Shown here: positions 48,266-57,761 of the stretch, in pieces | How the letters are laid out: each line of letters opens with the position of its first letter | Numbering within the stretch: position 1 is the first letter of the stretch | Assembly: GCA_029688905.1 (NCBI GenBank) | Contig: JARULB010000006.1 | Location: 1-64,000, forward strand | DNA: 64,000 nucleotides | DNA from: Balneolales bacterium ANBcel1 | GTDB lineage: Bacteria; Bacteroidota; Rhodothermia; Balneolales; Natronogracilivirgulaceae | Direction of reading: 5' to 3' | Translations under genes and position numbers: made by a program | The notes under the pieces: generated by a model | Databases searched by the model: none | What the model was told of the DNA's origin: nothing | Seen by the model: the letters and a program-made list of their open reading frames with translations, nothing else

Positions 48266-48303
48266 TTTTCAGGAGCAACCCCTGCATGGGAGTTGCCTGA
48301 AAA
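48266..48303. promoter_or_regulatory. Strong hairpin between kinase and regulator genes
   Basis: GCAACCCC pairs with GGG-GTTGC around TGCAT, extended outward by TTTTCAGG/CCTGAAAA with small bulges. There is no T run after the second arm on either strand, so it is not a classical terminator. It may act as a processing site or partial attenuator between the two genes. Confidence 0.5.
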
Positions 48304-48352
48304 AAAGGTACCACTTGGCCACCGGCGGCGCACCGCATGTTCATGTAGTTTT

Positions 48353-51349
48353 TCAGATCCTGACCGAGACGTTCCACCGGGTTCCCATGCCCGGATCCGA
48401 TTGAAGCTCTGCCCTGCCTCCGATCAGGCCGGTTCTGCGCCGGATATTGGCAAGGCCGTTTCCTGCAGTCACTCTCTCCATATCCATCCCCTTTCCGTCG
48501 TCCTGAACGATGAGAATCAGCCTGCCTGTTTCATGGCGAATCACCACATGCACGTGTCCGGCTTCGGAGTGGCGTGCCACATTGACCACCATCTCCTTGT
48601 AGATCAGCCAAAGGTGCTGCCGCAGCTGCATATCCATTTTACCCGGAATAGTGCCGGCAATATCGAGAGTATAGGTCATTTTCCGACTTTCCAGCAGATC
48701 CGAGGTATACCGCCGGCATCGTGACAAAAACGAATCCCAGTCGTCGTGTTCCGGATTAATAGCCCAGACTATATCCGAAATTTTCTCCTTGGCTTCCCCG
48801 GCGCTGTCGGAAATGAGCTTGACAAACCTGCTTTTGTCCCCTTTTGTGCGCTGACTCTCAATTGCTCTGGCGAAGAAGCTGATACTGCTGAGCGTGGCAC
48901 TGATTTCGTCGTGAAGGTCACCTGCGATATTGTTCCGAATCTGCTGTACTCTAAGAACCTGGTTCAATCGAACCCGGTAGGCGGTATACAAAATTCCGCC
49001 TGCGGTCAACACATAGAGCAGATACGCCCAGATGGTCCGGTACCATGGAGGCAACACCTGAAGGTGGAAAGGTTCTGCGGCCGCAATGGTACCATACACA
49101 TTCATGGCCTCTACCAGAAACCGGTAGTGTCCCTCGGGGATATTGGTGTAGTCTTTCCAGGTTTCTGCAGACCAGGCCGACCATTCGCTGTCAAAGCCCT
49201 CCAGTTTCACTCGGAAAACCGTCTGTTCCGGCAGGTCGTAGCTGGCGGCGGCATAATGAAACCGGAGTTCGTTGTTGGCATAGTCCAGAACCACAGGATT
49301 TTCGTTCGCACCATAGGCAATGAGCGAATCGGTTCGGACCATCACCTCACAGATGGTAGTATGAAACTGCTGTGCCGTATCGAAGCGGTGTTCGGGTTCG
49401 AAGCGGATGAGCCCTTTTTCCGTGCTGAACCAGACGCTGCCGTCCTCTGCGGGATAAATGGTATTACTCTGCAGATCGGTGAGTCGGTTCAACACCGGTT
49501 CACCGATGGTATAACCTCCGTATTCGGATGGGCGAGCCACCTGATAGCCCATCCCTGACCGGAACCAGACATTGCCATTCGCATCCTCTCTGGCCCAGAA
49601 TATTTGCCTTTCGGGTTCGGTGAACATGTCTCCAAACCGTTCATCTGTATACATTGAGTCACTTTCATGGTCAAAGCGCTGGATTCCCTTGCCCCAGGTC
49701 AGAAATGCCGGCTCACCGTTCAGTTTGGCAACATAAACCCGCTTGTCGTCGGCACGATTCTGAAGCCGGGTGAGATAATGAGTGATGGTATGCCCGGTAA
49801 TGTGCTCCCCCTCATATTCCAGCTGAATGTGGTGCAAGCCGAGCGACTCCGTCCCGATCCAGATATTGTACCGGTCTTGGGTGAGTATGGAATTCGGATT
49901 GATAGCCAGCCCATCAATACGATACCGCTCAACCACTTCCCGCCCTTCCAGGCGTGCCACGGTAACGGATGACTCTTCCGCGGCTACAATGGAAACGGAG
50001 TCGAATGGTGCCGCCACTTCGGCAAATGAATTGTGCGTCAGCTTTTGAAACCCTTCCCCATCGTAACCGTGCAGAGTGCCGGTACATGTGACATATAAAT
50101 ATCCCTGGTGGTGCAAAAACTCGTTGCAGAACGTTTTATCATCGAAAAGCTCTGCCCTGTCGTCATCCTTAAAGCGATAGACTCCGGCCGAGGATGTGAG
50201 AAAAACCTCCCCGTTGTGCACCGTCATTCGCCGGACAGACTCCCTGATACCGTTGCGATGGTCGAATCGACGAAAAGGCAACCGCAATTCGACTCTGGAT
50301 AAACCGTTCAGCGTTGCTGCCCAGAGACTGCCGCTTTCATCTTCGTAAAGGCCGTAAACAGAATTGCTGATCAGACCGGCCTGCTCGTTAAGAATGCGGA
50401 TCAGCTCCCCTTCTGAATTCAATTGTACGATTCCCCCGTTGCGGGTGGCTATTACCAGACTGCCATCGGAAAGGACCCGGGCCTCATGGATATAATTGCT
50501 CCGTAGATACTCTTCAGCCCCGGATCGAACAGGGCTGAGTTCACCTTGATTAAAAGAAAAACATTCATAAAAAGAGCAGAAAAACTCCCTCTCCCCCGAC
50601 TTGAGATAGGCCTGCAGCGTTTCTGACCCGAACAAACCGGAATATTCCCAGGGATGAAGGACATCCGAACCAACTCGCTGAACCCCGTGATGGGATTCCC
50701 GGACATAAAAAGCACCTTTCCTGACAAACAGTGTAGTGAAACGTGTTTTCGCCGGATAAACCGTAACGGTGCTCCCGTCGTACCGGAACAGGTAGTTGGC
50801 GGATTGAAAAACCACTTCACCACCGTATGCCTCAATTCTCCAAATATTGTCCACTTCTATGGAATCGGGGATGAGGGGCAGCAAAGACCGGTAGGCGACC
50901 GGTTCTCCCCTGGGCGAATCTGATGCCGTTACAGTACTAACGCCTGTTCTCGAGCGATTTGCAGCAAGCGACGGTGGTACACTTTCTCCAGCAGCGCTTG
51001 CTGCAATTCTGGCTTCCGGCTCTGATGATTTCAGGTAACCAAATTCTCCTAATCCTCCCGCATAAATTCGTCCGGCATCACAGGAAGCTATACTTAAAAC
51101 ACGTCCATTGGGAATCCCGATCGTGTTCCAGTTTACTCCGTCGAAACGGAGGATACCGGAGAGATTGGCAACGTGTAGAACCCGGTTCGAATCGCTGGCA
51201 AATGCCCAGTTCTGAACATGTGCATTGTACTCGTCCGGACTGAAACTGGTGATAAAGGGGTATCCACGCTGCTCTCCCGGCAATCCCGAAGCCCCGGAAT
51301 TTGCACAGACCAGAAAAAGCAGCACCAAAAAGTTACCCCTTAATACCAT
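48353..51349 (-). CDS. Two-component regulator-propeller sensor histidine kinase
   Basis: A 998-residue membrane sensor kinase. After a signal peptide, a large periplasmic part has regulator-propeller-like blades (FDGVNWNTIGIPNGRVLSI, DESGSLWAATLNGLSRV, DANGNVWFRSGMG, DGSVWFSTEKGLIRF) and a Y_Y_Y domain (LPEQTVFRVKLEGFDSEWSAW). A transmembrane helix spans about 773-791. The cytoplasmic part has a HisKA_3 domain (NIAGDLHDEISATLSS, His813) and an HATPase_c domain (QDDGKGM, GNGLANIRRR). A low-complexity insert around residues 110-160 interrupts the first blades. It should phosphorylate the NarL-type regulator that follows. Members with this layout often sense polymers or their breakdown products; the ligand here is unknown. 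Confidence 0.92.
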   Translation of the reverse strand: MVLRGNFLVLLFLVCANSGASGLPGEQRGYPFITSFSPDEYNAHVQNWAFASDSNRVLHVANLSGILRFDGVNWNTIGIPNGRVLSIASCDAGRIYAGGLGEFGYLKSSEPEARIAASAAGESVPPSLAANRSRTGVSTVTASDSPRGEPVAYRSLLPLIPDSIEVDNIWRIEAYGGEVVFQSANYLFRYDGSTVTVYPAKTRFTTLFVRKGAFYVRESHHGVQRVGSDVLHPWEYSGLFGSETLQAYLKSGEREFFCSFYECFSFNQGELSPVRSGAEEYLRSNYIHEARVLSDGSLVIATRNGGIVQLNSEGELIRILNEQAGLISNSVYGLYEDESGSLWAATLNGLSRVELRLPFRRFDHRNGIRESVRRMTVHNGEVFLTSSAGVYRFKDDDRAELFDDKTFCNEFLHHQGYLYVTCTGTLHGYDGEGFQKLTHNSFAEVAAPFDSVSIVAAEESSVTVARLEGREVVERYRIDGLAINPNSILTQDRYNIWIGTESLGLHHIQLEYEGEHITGHTITHYLTRLQNRADDKRVYVAKLNGEPAFLTWGKGIQRFDHESDSMYTDERFGDMFTEPERQIFWAREDANGNVWFRSGMGYQVARPSEYGGYTIGEPVLNRLTDLQSNTIYPAEDGSVWFSTEKGLIRFEPEHRFDTAQQFHTTICEVMVRTDSLIAYGANENPVVLDYANNELRFHYAAASYDLPEQTVFRVKLEGFDSEWSAWSAETWKDYTNIPEGHYRFLVEAMNVYGTIAAAEPFHLQVLPPWYRTIWAYLLYVLTAGGILYTAYRVRLNQVLRVQQIRNNIAGDLHDEISATLSSISFFARAIESQRTKGDKSRFVKLISDSAGEAKEKISDIVWAINPEHDDWDSFLSRCRRYTSDLLESRKMTYTLDIAGTIPGKMDMQLRQHLWLIYKEMVVNVARHSEAGHVHVVIRHETGRLILIVQDDGKGMDMERVTAGNGLANIRRRTGLIGGRAELQSDPGMGTRWNVSVRI

Positions 51350-51405
51350 ATTTCCGATTGTTGATGTATATCGTTATCCCATCAGAATATACATCATCCC
51401 GCAAC

Positions 51406-51795
51406 TTATGGGAAGGGATCCGGGGGAGGAATTATATCAATATCCCGGTCAGATCCTCGTGATCCTGTATTGGGGTCATCAGCGGCCGCCTCCGGTTGAT
51501 TCAGATCCGCTATTTCATACACGGCAACCGTCTGTCCGGGAAATTTCGGATGGGCGTTGTTAATCTGAAAAGGGCTCAGCCGCAATCCGTTGCCTGTTCT
51601 CAATTCGAAATTTGTATGCTCATCGAAAATAATGATCAAAAAATCTTCGAGGGTAAATGATTCGCTCTTTTCGGGCCCCAGCTTGTGAAACTCCGGCGAC
51701 TTGTGACTTTTACTCATGCAGGCATAGCTGATCGAAAAATCACTGCCGGTTTTGCCCCGATTGCTGATTCTGCAAGTAGGTTTTCTGGATTCCAT
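51406..51795 (-). CDS. Small hypothetical protein upstream of the sensor kinase
   Basis: A 129-residue protein with no recognised family. It has no signal peptide or membrane segment. Features are three cysteines in the first 30 residues region (TCRIS, YACMS), a central hydrophobic stretch (LEDFLIIIFDEHTNFELRTG) and a C-terminal tail rich in Asp and Pro ending DIIPPPDPFP. ATG 51795 has AGGAG at 51802-51806 (minus strand), good support for a real gene. It ends 56 bp before the sensor kinase start on the same strand, so it may belong to the same transcript. Confidence 0.65.
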   Translation of the reverse strand: MESRKPTCRISNRGKTGSDFSISYACMSKSHKSPEFHKLGPEKSESFTLEDFLIIIFDEHTNFELRTGNGLRLSPFQINNAHPKFPGQTVAVYEIADLNQPEAAADDPNTGSRGSDRDIDIIPPPDPFP

Positions 51796-52378
51796 AACAC
51801 GCTCCTTTTTATTATTGACCTGATATACCCCGGACACCCGTGACTTGCATAATGGCCCCCGAAGCGATTGAGTGAAAATACGTTGCCAGGATTCAACCGT
51901 CAATTCAGACAGAAAATTCTTTTTAAGGAACAATACTTCCGGATATAAAACTGCCCTTCCACGTGTCACACGGACCGTGAAAGGGCAACCTTATCTCAAG
52001 TAGAAATCTACCGCTCTCTTTTATAATTTCTTGTCGAAACCTTTCACATTGAAACTTGCCTGCCATGCAATCTGAAAGATTCCGCATTCCGACAGTATAG
52101 TACCAACTGCCCGGCTGCATGTCACCGCATGGTCATGCGGTATTGATTGTTTAGAATCCGAAACATGCTCATAGATTTTTGCCGATCAATTTGGTATCGT
52201 TAAGGCCTTGAGAATTGAAGCTTCTCCCTGATATTTTGCAGGACTTCCGGGATGCCGTTATACGAGCTTACGGCCACTCTGTGTGAAACGAAATGGACCG
52301 CACTGCTTGTTTTTATCAGATATCTGCAGCGCCAACCGGGGGTTTTTTTACACTCACTACTGAAATTACTACTGTGCC
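51796..52378. other. Intergenic region between hypothetical gene and acnA
   Basis: No gene is found in 583 bp. It carries a hairpin (51953-51986, GCCCTTCCACG/CGTGAAAGGGC, one mismatch) followed on the minus strand by a short AGTTTTAT stretch, and a second perfect small hairpin (52124-52141, ACCGCAT/ATGCGGT). Both strands' promoters for the flanking genes should lie here. An untranslated leader or small RNA is possible. Confidence 0.5.
51953..51986 (-). terminator. Terminator-like hairpin upstream of the hypothetical gene
   Basis: An 11-bp stem (one mismatch) with a ~12-base loop, followed on the minus strand by CAGTTTTATAT. It lies 158 bp before the hypothetical gene start, where no minus-strand gene ends, so it could be a leader attenuator or the end of a short transcript. 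Confidence 0.35.
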
Positions 52379-55177
52379 ATGAGCAACGACCTATACGGAA
52401 TTGTCAAAAAGCTTGAGTCGCCAACCGGCTCCCACGATTATTACAGCCTTGAAGAGCTCCAAAAAAAAGGCCATGCAATCGAAAAGCTGCCCTTCACCAT
52501 CCGCATCCTGCTGGAAAACGCTTTGAGAAATTACGATGACTTCGCGATCAAGAAGGAGCATATCGAGACGTTGCTCAACTGGAGTCCGGACGATGTACCC
52601 AGCGAAATCCCCTACATGCCGGCCCGGGTGCTGATGCAAGACTTCACCGGGGTTCCGTCTGTGGTGGATGTCGCTTCGATCCGTTCGGAAGTCGGGCGTA
52701 AGAAGGGGGCTTCGGCCGCGTCCGAAATCAATCCGCAGGTGCCGGTGGACCTGATCATTGACCACTCCGTGCAGGTCGATTTTTTCGGGACAGCCGATGC
52801 CTATCAGAAGAACGTGGATCTGGAGTACCAGCGCAACGGTGAACGCTACAGCCTCCTGAAGTGGGCTCAGCAGGGATTCGCCGATTACAGCGTACTGCCT
52901 CCGGGCCTCGGAATTTGCCACCAGGTAAACCTGGAGTATCTGGCCCAAGGGGCAATTTACCGCAACGGCTATGTCTTCCCGGATACACTGGTCGGCACCG
53001 ATTCGCATACCCCGATGGTCAACGGTATCGGTGTGGTTGGATGGGGTGTCGGCGGAATTGAAGCCGAGGCCGTCATGCTAGGCCAGCCAATCTACATGCT
53101 GAATCCGGAAGTGGTCGGACTCAAGCTTACCGGCTCTCTGCCGGAAGGCGCCACCTCCACCGACCTGGTTCTTGCCGTCACCCATCTTCTCCGCAAACAC
53201 GGAGTCGTCGGCAAGTTTGTGGAGGTCTTCGGAGACGGGCTCGACAGCCTTACCGTGCCCGACCGGGCAACTATCTCGAACATGTCGCCGGAATTCGGGT
53301 GCACCGTCACCTTTTTCCCCATCGACGACCGTACTCTCGACTACATGCGTCTCACTGCCCGCGATGACGATCACATCAAAACGGTTGAGCAGTACACGAA
53401 AAGCAACATGCTGTGGCGCGAAAACGAAAATGCCATCACCTACAGCAATCAGCTGGAACTGGATTTGCAGACCATCGTGCCGGCGATCTCCGGACCCAAA
53501 CGGCCCCAGGACAAGATTGTACTGACCGATGTCAAGAACTCCTTTATCTCGCTGATGAAAGAGGGATACGACCGGTCTTATATCGATTTGGATGACCGGG
53601 AGCGATGGCTTTCCGAGGGTGGCAATAGTCCTTCAACCGTCAGCGACGGCTCCTCCGGTGTTACTGCGGAAGTCGACGTGGAGGTCGAACCCAAGGCAAC
53701 CACGGACAACGGAATCAAATCCGTGGAAGTTAAAACCGGCGATACCGAATTCATACTGAGTGACGGCTCGGTGGTAATTGCAGCGATCACAAGTTGTACC
53801 AATACCTCCAACCCGTCGGTGATGCTGGGCGCCGGCCTTGTCGCAAAGAAGGCGGTTGAAAAAGGCCTGGACGTCAAACCATGGGTAAAGACCAGCCTGG
53901 CACCCGGTTCCAAGGTGGTCACCAAATATTACGAAAAATCAGGCTTGCTGCCGTTCCTTGAGGCGCTCGGGTTCCATACCGTGGGTTACGGCTGTACCAC
54001 CTGTATCGGCAACAGCGGTGATCTGCCGCCTCATATCGCCAGGGCTGTGGAAGAAAACGACATGGTGGTCTCTTCGGTGCTCTCCGGAAACCGGAATTTC
54101 GAAGCTCGCATCCACCCGAGCATCAAAATGAACTTCCTGGCATCCCCCATGCTGGTGGTCGCCTACGCGATTGCCGGAAGAGTGGACCTCGACATGCTCA
54201 ACGAGCCGCTGGGACACGACCCCAATTTCGAGCCGGTCTACATGAAGGACATCTGGCCGACCGAACAGGAGATCCGCGAACTGATGGAAGAGGTGATTCA
54301 GCCCGAGGACTTCAAAAGCAATTACGCAACGCTGTTTGAAGGCGACGATACCTGGAAGGCTCTTGACGCCCCGACCGGTGAAGTGTATCGGTGGGATGAC
54401 GACTCAACCTATATCAAGGAGGCCCCCTTCTTCAAGGATATCTCGGAGGAGCCTGATGCTCCCGGGGATATCACAGATGCCCGAACATTGCTGGTACTCG
54501 GCGACTCCATCACTACCGACCACATCTCCCCCGCCGGAAAAATCGGCGAGGACACGCCCGCCGGAAAATATCTGATCAGCAAGGGCGTCGAGCCAAAGGA
54601 CTTCAACTCCTACGGCTCCCGGCGCGGCAACCATGAGGTGATGATTCGCGGAACCTTTGCCAACGTTCGGATCAAAAACCAGCTGGTGAACCGCGAAGGC
54701 GGCTGGACCATCCACCATCCCACCGGAAAGGAGATGCCGGTTTATGACGCGTCCGTCGCCTACGCCGAAGCAGGTACCCCCCTGATCGTGCTTGGCGGCA
54801 AGGAGTACGGCAGCGGCTCTTCGCGCGACTGGGCGGCCAAAGGCACCAACCTGCTTGGAATACGCGCCGTGATTGCCGAAAGCTACGAGCGAATCCACCG
54901 GAGCAATCTGGTGGGCATGGGCGTGTTGCCCCTGCGTTTTCAGCCCGGCGAAAACCGTGAAAGCCTCGGACTCAAAGGAGATGAGACCTTCACGATTTCC
55001 GGAATAGCTGACGGACTGACGCCCAACAAGGAGCTGAAGGTAACCGCCGTGAAAAGCGATGGAAGTTCCGTGGACTTTACCGCAGTCGCCCAACTGAACT
55101 CCGAAGTTGAAATCGCCTACTACCGGAACGGCGGCATTCTTCAGTATGTACTCAGACGCTTCCTCAAAGACCTGTAA
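52379..55177 (+). CDS. acnA: Aconitate hydratase
   Basis: A 932-residue AcnA/IRP-type aconitase interconverting citrate and isocitrate in the TCA cycle, with a [4Fe-4S] cluster. Cluster cysteines are in ITSCTNTSNPSVMLGAG and GYGCTTCIGNSG. Substrate-binding stretches are FPDTLVGTDSHTPMVNGIGVVGWGVGGIEAEAVMLGQ and, in the C-terminal swivel domain, GGKEYGSGSSRDWAAKGT and ESYERIHRSNLVGMGVLPLRF. Slightly longer than usual because of a hydrophilic insert around residues 415-450 (rich in Ser, Thr, Val, Glu). It is monocistronic and plus-strand, followed by a 32-bp gap to the convergent GH9 gene. Confidence 0.97.
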   Translation: MSNDLYGIVKKLESPTGSHDYYSLEELQKKGHAIEKLPFTIRILLENALRNYDDFAIKKEHIETLLNWSPDDVPSEIPYMPARVLMQDFTGVPSVVDVASIRSEVGRKKGASAASEINPQVPVDLIIDHSVQVDFFGTADAYQKNVDLEYQRNGERYSLLKWAQQGFADYSVLPPGLGICHQVNLEYLAQGAIYRNGYVFPDTLVGTDSHTPMVNGIGVVGWGVGGIEAEAVMLGQPIYMLNPEVVGLKLTGSLPEGATSTDLVLAVTHLLRKHGVVGKFVEVFGDGLDSLTVPDRATISNMSPEFGCTVTFFPIDDRTLDYMRLTARDDDHIKTVEQYTKSNMLWRENENAITYSNQLELDLQTIVPAISGPKRPQDKIVLTDVKNSFISLMKEGYDRSYIDLDDRERWLSEGGNSPSTVSDGSSGVTAEVDVEVEPKATTDNGIKSVEVKTGDTEFILSDGSVVIAAITSCTNTSNPSVMLGAGLVAKKAVEKGLDVKPWVKTSLAPGSKVVTKYYEKSGLLPFLEALGFHTVGYGCTTCIGNSGDLPPHIARAVEENDMVVSSVLSGNRNFEARIHPSIKMNFLASPMLVVAYAIAGRVDLDMLNEPLGHDPNFEPVYMKDIWPTEQEIRELMEEVIQPEDFKSNYATLFEGDDTWKALDAPTGEVYRWDDDSTYIKEAPFFKDISEEPDAPGDITDARTLLVLGDSITTDHISPAGKIGEDTPAGKYLISKGVEPKDFNSYGSRRGNHEVMIRGTFANVRIKNQLVNREGGWTIHHPTGKEMPVYDASVAYAEAGTPLIVLGGKEYGSGSSRDWAAKGTNLLGIRAVIAESYERIHRSNLVGMGVLPLRFQPGENRESLGLKGDETFTISGIADGLTPNKELKVTAVKSDGSSVDFTAVAQLNSEVEIAYYRNGGILQYVLRRFLKDL

Positions 55178-55209
55178 CTGAGTGCCAGTTATGGCCCGGC
55201 CGGGTCGGA

Positions 55210-56961
55210 TTACCTGTCCCGGTCGGCGTACAGCGCTTCCAGTGCGGCGGCAAGATACACCATCGGGGCATTCCAGTTGATGGCGATTTCGTTGGATGCG
55301 TAGGAGCACCAGTCATCTACAAACGATTTGGCCGGCAGATCCGAGGGATAGATACATTCGTCCTGCTGACCGGGATTGGGACCTCCTGCCACCAAACCCG
55401 GAACCGGAGGCACATTGGCCCTGGCATCGGAAGGACGGTGGTGAATATCCATAGGAGTTTTAAAACCGAAGCCGGTGAGGAATGAGTATCCGGTGGCATT
55501 GCGCCCCAGCAGGTAATCCAGATTCGCCTGGGCATAATCGAGATAGGTACGGTCTCCGGTCAGGCGCCATGCCTGAATCAATGCCACTCCCTGGTTTCCG
55601 GCAACTCCGGAGCTGCCCCACACATAATTCGATTCATCACCATCTATGACCGTATCATACCCGGTGCGTGATGCGCCGGATACCAGCCGGTCGGCCAGAT
55701 CCACAATCAGCTTTTCAACCTGCGGGATGTCTCCGGACGCAACGTCCGGAAGCTCCGGGGCAAACCGGGCCAGGGTGTAATAGGCAAGGGCCTGCACATT
55801 GCCCCAGTTCGGTACCGTAAGCTCCCCGTCCGGAAAGAGATCCACCGCATCGTAATACTTCGGGTTACCCGTAGTGACGAACAGTTCGGCGGCCGCCCAG
55901 ATGAATTCATCCGAGGGATCTCCGTCACCGTAGGCACCGGTGAGGATATCCGGGTTATACCGTTCGTTCATGATGTTCTGGTTGTACAGTTTTCGCGGAT
56001 TGTTCATGGCCCACTCCCAGGCGTGTTCCGCCGCGGCAAGACAGGAGTCGGCCAGGCCCGGAACGACGTCTTCGTATTTTTCAAAGGCTCTTGCCGACTG
56101 GGCCATCACTGCGGCAAAGTTGAGCGTGCCGGTGACACTTTTCTGGATCACGTAACGCGTTGATGTAGCCTCTGCCGGCATCACCCTGCCCTCAAAATTG
56201 GCCGTTGTCAGCTTGTGATATACCCCGCCGTCGTAGGGATCCTGCATGTTCAGATACCAACGCAGGTTCCAGAGTACTTCATTGAGCACATCCGGCATTC
56301 CGTTTCCGGTTTCCGGGATATCGACATCAAAAGTGCTCATATACTCGGGAAAGTCTTCGTATAGCGACAGCATGGTGCCCATGGTAATTCCCGAGTTCAC
56401 GGAATACTTATTATAGTCGCCGGCATCGTACCAGCCCTTCGGAGCGGAAATAGTGGAACCCGCGGGCCGTTCAGGCGTAGCCGCCGATGGATGAATGACG
56501 ACAAGGGTGTCCGGATGTCCGGCCGGCCTGGCCCATACCCCTCCGTACCGCTCGGATATGGGAATGGACATGCGCTGATGATAGTAGCTTTTAAGCGAGG
56601 CTTTGGCAGCCTCCTCATAAATCCTGGGGGCTATAGTAAACGGGTAGGAGTAGCCAAGTTTCGTTACCCAGAGTATATAGGTTCCGGACGTGCGAAGCTC
56701 GGAAAAGTCGGCGATCCTGACCCGTTCACCGGAATTGGGGGCTTCTTTCAGCCTTCCCAGACGACCCGTGTACAGCGTATCTTCGAAATCCGGAGAAAGG
56801 ATGTAAAACACATCGGGTTCCCCCTCGGTGACCACCGCTTTTTTGGGAGCATCGGGATGAAAGCCGATTTGATTGAGATGAATGGCCTCCGACAGGCGCT
56901 GGGCCTGTCCGCTTGCCGTGATGAAAAATGTGCAAAACAGCGCCAAAAATAATATCTTCAT
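55210..56961 (-). CDS. Glycoside hydrolase family 9 (cellulase/glucanase type)
   Basis: A 583-residue exported enzyme. It has a signal peptide (MKILFLALFCTFFITASGQA), an N-terminal immunoglobulin-like CelD_N domain (HLNQIGFHPDAPKKAVV, about 25-110) and a GH9 (alpha/alpha)6 barrel. Catalytic features are GWYDAGDYNKY with Asp179 and Asp182, the His-containing DIHHRPSDA, and Glu558 in SNEIAINWNAP as proton donor. The length is normal. It should hydrolyse beta-1,4- or mixed-linkage glucans outside the cytoplasm; the exact substrate cannot be read. There is no carbohydrate-binding module or sorting domain, so the product may stay in the periplasm. No polysaccharide utilisation locus genes are next to it. 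Confidence 0.93.
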   Translation of the reverse strand: MKILFLALFCTFFITASGQAQRLSEAIHLNQIGFHPDAPKKAVVTEGEPDVFYILSPDFEDTLYTGRLGRLKEAPNSGERVRIADFSELRTSGTYILWVTKLGYSYPFTIAPRIYEEAAKASLKSYYHQRMSIPISERYGGVWARPAGHPDTLVVIHPSAATPERPAGSTISAPKGWYDAGDYNKYSVNSGITMGTMLSLYEDFPEYMSTFDVDIPETGNGMPDVLNEVLWNLRWYLNMQDPYDGGVYHKLTTANFEGRVMPAEATSTRYVIQKSVTGTLNFAAVMAQSARAFEKYEDVVPGLADSCLAAAEHAWEWAMNNPRKLYNQNIMNERYNPDILTGAYGDGDPSDEFIWAAAELFVTTGNPKYYDAVDLFPDGELTVPNWGNVQALAYYTLARFAPELPDVASGDIPQVEKLIVDLADRLVSGASRTGYDTVIDGDESNYVWGSSGVAGNQGVALIQAWRLTGDRTYLDYAQANLDYLLGRNATGYSFLTGFGFKTPMDIHHRPSDARANVPPVPGLVAGGPNPGQQDECIYPSDLPAKSFVDDWCSYASNEIAINWNAPMVYLAAALEALYADRDR

Positions 56962-57267
56962 GGTTATTCAATTTGATTTATTAATTAACCTGCAAAGGAA
57001 GATACTTTTCTGGCGACAATGAAACAACGAAATTCGGTGTGAAAGGTGCAGTCTCGACGCGGAAAACAAAAAAAGCCCGAACCTGCTTGCGAGGAACGGG
57101 CTTACAATGTTTTGGCATTGCGTGAAGGATAGCAGTTTCTATGCGGGAATGCACAGCAACTTGCATATCCGTTTCAGGCCATCGTGCCGGGCGGGATGAG
57201 TTACCGTCTTGCCATTGACGCAACCGGACCGGTGCTTCAATCCGGTCGAATCACAAACCAGCTGGTT
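56962..57267. other. Intergenic gap GH9 / trxA
   Basis: No gene or RNA is recognised in these 306 bp apart from the terminator at 57068-57103. The ~165 bp between the trxA stop and that terminator is a long 3' UTR without visible coding sequence. Confidence 0.5.
57068..57103 (-). terminator. Rho-independent terminator downstream of trxA
   Basis: AAGCCCG (57073-57079) pairs with CGGGCTT (57097-57103), with an inner CCT/AGG helix. On the minus strand it is followed by seven Ts. It separates trxA from the GH9 gene. Confidence 0.85.
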
Positions 57268-57591
57268 TCAAATTTGCTGATCCAGATGTTTCTGCAACTG
57301 CGCCTTGGGTACGGCTCCGACAATCTGGTCAACCACCTCTCCACCTTTGAAGATGAGCAGTGAGGGAATGCTTCGAATGCCGTACTGCATGGATATCTGC
57401 GGATTGCTGTCGACATCCACCTTACCGACTTTAACTTTTCCGTCATAATCGGTGGCAAGCTCTTCCACTACCGGGCCGACCATGCGGCAGGGGCCACACC
57501 ATTCCGCCCAGAAATCCACCAGAACCGGCTTGTCGGCCTGCAATACTTCATCATTAAAATTGCTGTCTGTGAGTTCTATCGTCTTTGACAT
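57268..57591 (-). CDS. trxA: Thioredoxin
   Basis: A 107-residue cytoplasmic thioredoxin, the general disulfide reductant. It has the canonical active site [10 protein letters not shown], the buried Asp in VLVDFWA, the cis-Pro in [14 protein letters not shown] and the end [12 protein letters not shown] 57591 is preceded by AGGAAG; a TTG two codons earlier is not needed. It follows dnaE by 170 bp on the same strand and ends with its own terminator. Confidence 0.97.
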   Translation of the reverse strand: MSKTIELTDSNFNDEVLQADKPVLVDFWAEWCGPCRMVGPVVEELATDYDGKVKVGKVDVDSNPQISMQYGIRSIPSLLIFKGGEVVDQIVGAVPKAQLQKHLDQQI

Positions 57592-57737
57592 AATCAATCT
57601 TCCTGGAATTTGTATTCGAATTTTTGAAAATCAGTTTACCGGGTATAACACATGCAATCCGATTTCCATTCAACAGTATTGTATCTGGTATTCAATATAT
57701 ATAATTATCTATATACTATCAACTATCTTTTTTCTTT

Positions 57738-57754
57738 CACGGCAATTGCCGGGA
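57738..57754. repeat. Second copy of the CACGGCAATTGCCGGGA motif
   Basis: Identical to 29389-29405 over 17 bases with a 12-bp palindromic core. It lies just after the dnaE stop in the dnaE-trxA gap. Confidence 0.6.
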
Positions 57755-57761
57755 TCGGCCG

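Noticed and set aside
55178-55209. Bidirectional terminator between acnA and the GH9 gene
   Set aside because: TAACTG/CAGTTA and CCCGGCCGGG can fold, but there is no T run on either side and the gap is only 32 bp.
56981-57223. 80-residue minus-strand frame spanning the trxA terminator
   Set aside because: It crosses a strong terminator hairpin and has no recognisable motif.
57100-57268. Possible tRNA or small RNA between trxA and its terminator
   Set aside because: TTCAATCC/GGTCGAATCAC looked like a T-arm, but no acceptor stem or cloverleaf can be formed.
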